A stretch of 56,508 bases of DNA from Candidatus Krumholzibacteriota bacterium (lineage in GTDB: Bacteria; Krumholzibacteriota; Krumholzibacteriia; LZORAL124-64-63): assembly GCA_024275485.1 (NCBI GenBank), contig JAJRZA010000014.1, positions 1 through 56,508 on the forward strand. Direction: 5' to 3'. The notes under the pieces are model-generated. The model saw only the letters and a list, made by a program, of their open reading frames with translations, was not told the DNA's origin and did not search any database. Within the stretch, counting starts at the first letter, position 1. Each line of letters begins with the position of its first letter. This document shows positions 54,187 to 56,508 of this stretch, in pieces. The position numbers were made by a program, and so were the translations under genes.

Positions 54187-56334
54187 ATGAGAAAGGTCCT
54201 GAAAATGATGGCATTGAGTGGATTGATGGCTTTGGGGTGTTTCTGGGCTGCTTGTGATGATGGAGGTTCCGGTTCCGCCAATGCCTTCGATCAACAATGG
54301 TCCACTCCCTACGGTTTGCCTGATTTCAGCGCCATCACCGTTGACTCCTACGTCCCAGCTTTTGCAACGGCCATCGGTCGGCAACAGCAGGAAATCGACT
54401 TGATCACCGCATCCCAGGATCCAGCCACTTTCGCCAACACTATCGAGGCATTGGAGAATTCCGGTTCCATGCTGCGGCGAGTCAGCAATGTTTTTTATCC
54501 CCTGAACGGCACCATGACCAACCCGGATATGCAGGCGGTGGCCAAGGAGATGGCGCCGGTGCTGTCCGCCCATCGCGACGGCATTCAACTGAATGACGCA
54601 CTTTTCCGCCGCATCGACACTGTTTTTCAGCAGCGCAACGACTTGGATCTAAACCCGGTTCAGCTGCGGTTGCTCACCGAAACCCACAAGAGATTTGTCC
54701 GTTCAGGGGCCCTGCTCGCTGAAACTGATAAAGAGAAACTGAAGGGACTGAATCAGGACCTGGCTTTGCTGACACTGCAGTTCGGGCAAAATATTCTGGA
54801 CGAGACCAACCGTTTTGCCATGGTGCTGAAAGACCCTGACGACCTGGCCGGGCTCCCCAATGGGATGATCATTGCGGCTGCCGAAAAAGCTGCCGACATG
54901 GACAATGCTCCCGCCAACAGCTGGGCCTTCACCCTGCACAAACCCAGCCTCATCCCTTTCCTGCAATATTCCGAAAATCGCGCTCTTCGCGAGCGCATGT
55001 TCAAAGGTTACGCCTGGATGGGAAACAACGGCGACGACCTCGACAACAAAGGCATCCTGGAAAAAATTGCGGCCCTTCGCCTGGAAAAAGCCAAAATGCT
55101 GGGCTATGAAACCCACGCCCATTACATCCTTGACGACAACATGGCCAAGCACCCGGATCAGGTTTACGGCCTGCTCAAAAAAGTCTGGACACCCGCCATC
55201 AAACGCGCCGGCGAAGAAGTCGTCCTGATGCAAAAATTGATTGATGAGGACATGGCTGCCGCCGGCAAACCATCTTTTAAACTGGCCCCCTGGGATTGGT
55301 GGTTCTACGCCGAAAAAGTCAAAAAGCAACAATATGACCTGGACGAAGAAATGCTACGCCCCTACTTCCAGCTGGAGAATGTGCGTAGCGGCATGTTCGA
55401 AGTGGCTCACCGTCTTTTCGGTTTGAATTTCAAGTAACTGCCCGATGCTCCGCGGTACCACGATGAAGTCAGCGTCTGGTTGGTGACCGAAGACGATGGC
55501 ACGGAAGTGGCCGTGCTCAGCCTCGATTATTTCCCCCGTGAAAGCAAACGCGGCGGAGCCTGGATGAGCACCTTCCGCAAACAGGGTTATAAAAACAACC
55601 AGCGCATCAATCCGCTGATTTTCAACGTGGGAAACTTCAGCTCACCGGTTGGCGACGCCCCCGCCCTGCTCAGCGTCGACGAAGTCGGCACCGCCTGGCA
55701 TGAATTCGGTCACGCCCTGCACGGCATGCTATCGGATGTTCAATACCGCAGTCTGAGCGGCACCTCCGTGGCGCAGGATTTTGTCGAGCTGCCCAGCCAG
55801 GTCATGGAGAACTGGGCCTTCGAACCGGAGGTTCTGAAGCTCTATGCCCGACACTATCAAACCGGTCAGCTCATCCCCGCTGAGTTGGTGACCAAGCTGG
55901 AAAAGACGAAACACTTCAACCAGGGCTTTACCAGCACCGAATATCTGGCCGCCTGTTTTCTGGACATGGACTGGCACACCCTTACCAGCCTGGACGGCAT
56001 TGAAGCCACCGCCTTTGAAGACCAGTCCATGGCCAATCTGGGTCTCATCGACGAAATCATCAGCCGCTACCGGAGTCCATACTTCCGGCACATCTTCGCC
56101 GGCGGATATTCTGCAGGGTATTATTCCTATCTCTGGGCCGAGGTTCTGGACGCCGATGCCTTCGCTGCCTTCAAGGAAACCGGGGATATTTTTGATCCTG
56201 CCACGGCCCAGGCTTTCAAGGAGAATATTCTGGAGCGGGGCGGCAGTGTGGACGCCATGCAGCTGTATCGAAACTTTCGCGGCAAGGAGCCTGGTCCTGG
56301 AGCTTTGTTAAAGCGTCGCGGCCTGGCTGGTTAG
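54187..56334 (+). pseudogene. M3-family metallopeptidase (Dcp/oligopeptidase A type) lipoprotein, interrupted by an in-frame TAA
   Basis: Zinc dipeptidyl or oligopeptidase of about 715 codons. The N-terminal signal ends in FWAAC then DDGGSGS, suggesting a lipoprotein, unlike the cytoplasmic E. coli Dcp and OpdA. The first part (to 55434) reads normally to RLFGLNFK; TAA at 55435-55437 follows; the same frame then continues LPDAPRYHDEVSVW, LDYFPRESKRGGAWMS and the active-site helix AWHEFGHALHG (zinc His505, Glu506, His509), then QDFVELPSQVMENWAFEP. It ends with KRRGLAG and TAG, the usual family end. Relatives have Glu or a similar residue at the stop position. The first part alone lacks the zinc site. 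GAGGAG precedes the start. Confidence 0.87.
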
Positions 56335-56398
56335 TTGTGCCCCCGAAAATGTTCCTCCCTTCCATCTTTGGCCGGTTCCCCAACCATCCATTAACCCC

Positions 56399-56508
56399 CT
56401 ACCGTGCGTAACTCAACTCATGTTCACAGTTCCTCTCCAATGCCCGGGTCTTGACCTTGCCATCGTAGTATTCCGACCAACGTTCCGGTAACTCAATGTG
56501 ATCACGAA
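56399..56508 (-). CDS. C-terminal end of an unidentified gene (cut by window edge)
   Basis: The minus strand is open from the window edge to TAG at 56399-56401. It reads like real protein: RDHIELPERWSEYYD, GKVKTRALERN, CEHELSYAR. About 35 residues are visible, too few to name a family. The stop lies 64 bases from the stop of the convergent M3 peptidase gene. Confidence 0.5.
   Translation of the reverse strand, partial: RDHIELPERWSEYYDGKVKTRALERNCEHELSYAR

Noticed and set aside
2447-55437. Stop-codon reassignment as the explanation for the three in-frame stops
   Set aside because: TAA ends the TamA-like gene right after its terminal Trp as well as the TamB-like and large kinase genes. TAG ends typA, the lysine genes and the M3 peptidase at the normal family ends.
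1-56508. tRNA, rRNA, CRISPR arrays, transposases, prophage genes, attachment sites
   Set aside because: None were found on reading both strands. No cloverleaf, regular spacer array, integrase or transposase motif stood out.

Overview
This window looks like chromosome from an uncultured Gram-negative bacterium of moderate GC. An outer membrane is shown by a TamA/TamB pair, a TonB/ExbB/ExbD cluster, a PorV-like barrel and a probable lipoprotein peptidase. The PorV-like barrel and a very large secreted protein ending in a FlgD-like Ig domain suggest an affinity with the FCB group and related candidate phyla (Krumholzibacteriota/Eisenbacteria-like). That placement is inference from gene content, not phylogeny.

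Layout. 1-4053 (minus): lysine catabolism by the saccharopine route (lysine-ketoglutarate reductase, saccharopine dehydrogenase with an in-frame stop, aminoadipate-semialdehyde dehydrogenase cut by the window edge). 4328-8517: DinB-like protein, PepSY-type membrane protein, Fes-like esterase, TypA/BipA. 8739-12221: TrmB-like and TetR regulators, a gene remnant, a lipid kinase and an unknown protein. 12486-16495 (minus): energy-transduction operon exbB-exbD-exbD-tonB plus an OmpA-like protein. 16698-20757: a membrane-anchored reductive-dehalogenase homologue divergent from an RpfC-like hybrid sensor kinase, which meets an RpfF-like DSF synthase tail to tail. 20985-32124 (minus): an overlapping operon of a giant Ig-like secreted protein, a PorV-like barrel and a TPR protein. 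32455-36117: PilZ protein and glycogen debranching enzyme. 36228-41455 (minus): tamA-tamB. 41564-43216: cysteine desulfurase and Rrf2 regulator, convergent. 43684-54051 (minus): signal transduction block with three large histidine kinases, a lone receiver, a TPR-containing sigma-54 activator and a small secreted Gly-rich protein. 54187-56334: M3 metallopeptidase with an in-frame stop. 56399-56508: the end of an unidentified gene.

The most notable system is the probable DSF (cis-unsaturated fatty acid) quorum-sensing pair RpfF/RpfC, apparently outside Proteobacteria. It keeps the convergent arrangement known from Xanthomonas and sits beside a transmembrane reductive-dehalogenase homologue. The PilZ protein is a candidate c-di-GMP receptor in the same window, but no RpfG-type phosphodiesterase is present. 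A second odd point is that three otherwise full-length genes (saccharopine dehydrogenase, RpfC-like kinase, M3 peptidase) each carry one in-frame stop. TAA and TAG end other genes normally here, so a changed genetic code is unlikely. Early pseudogenes, base errors or readthrough are the options. No tRNA, rRNA, CRISPR array, insertion sequence or replication origin was recognised.
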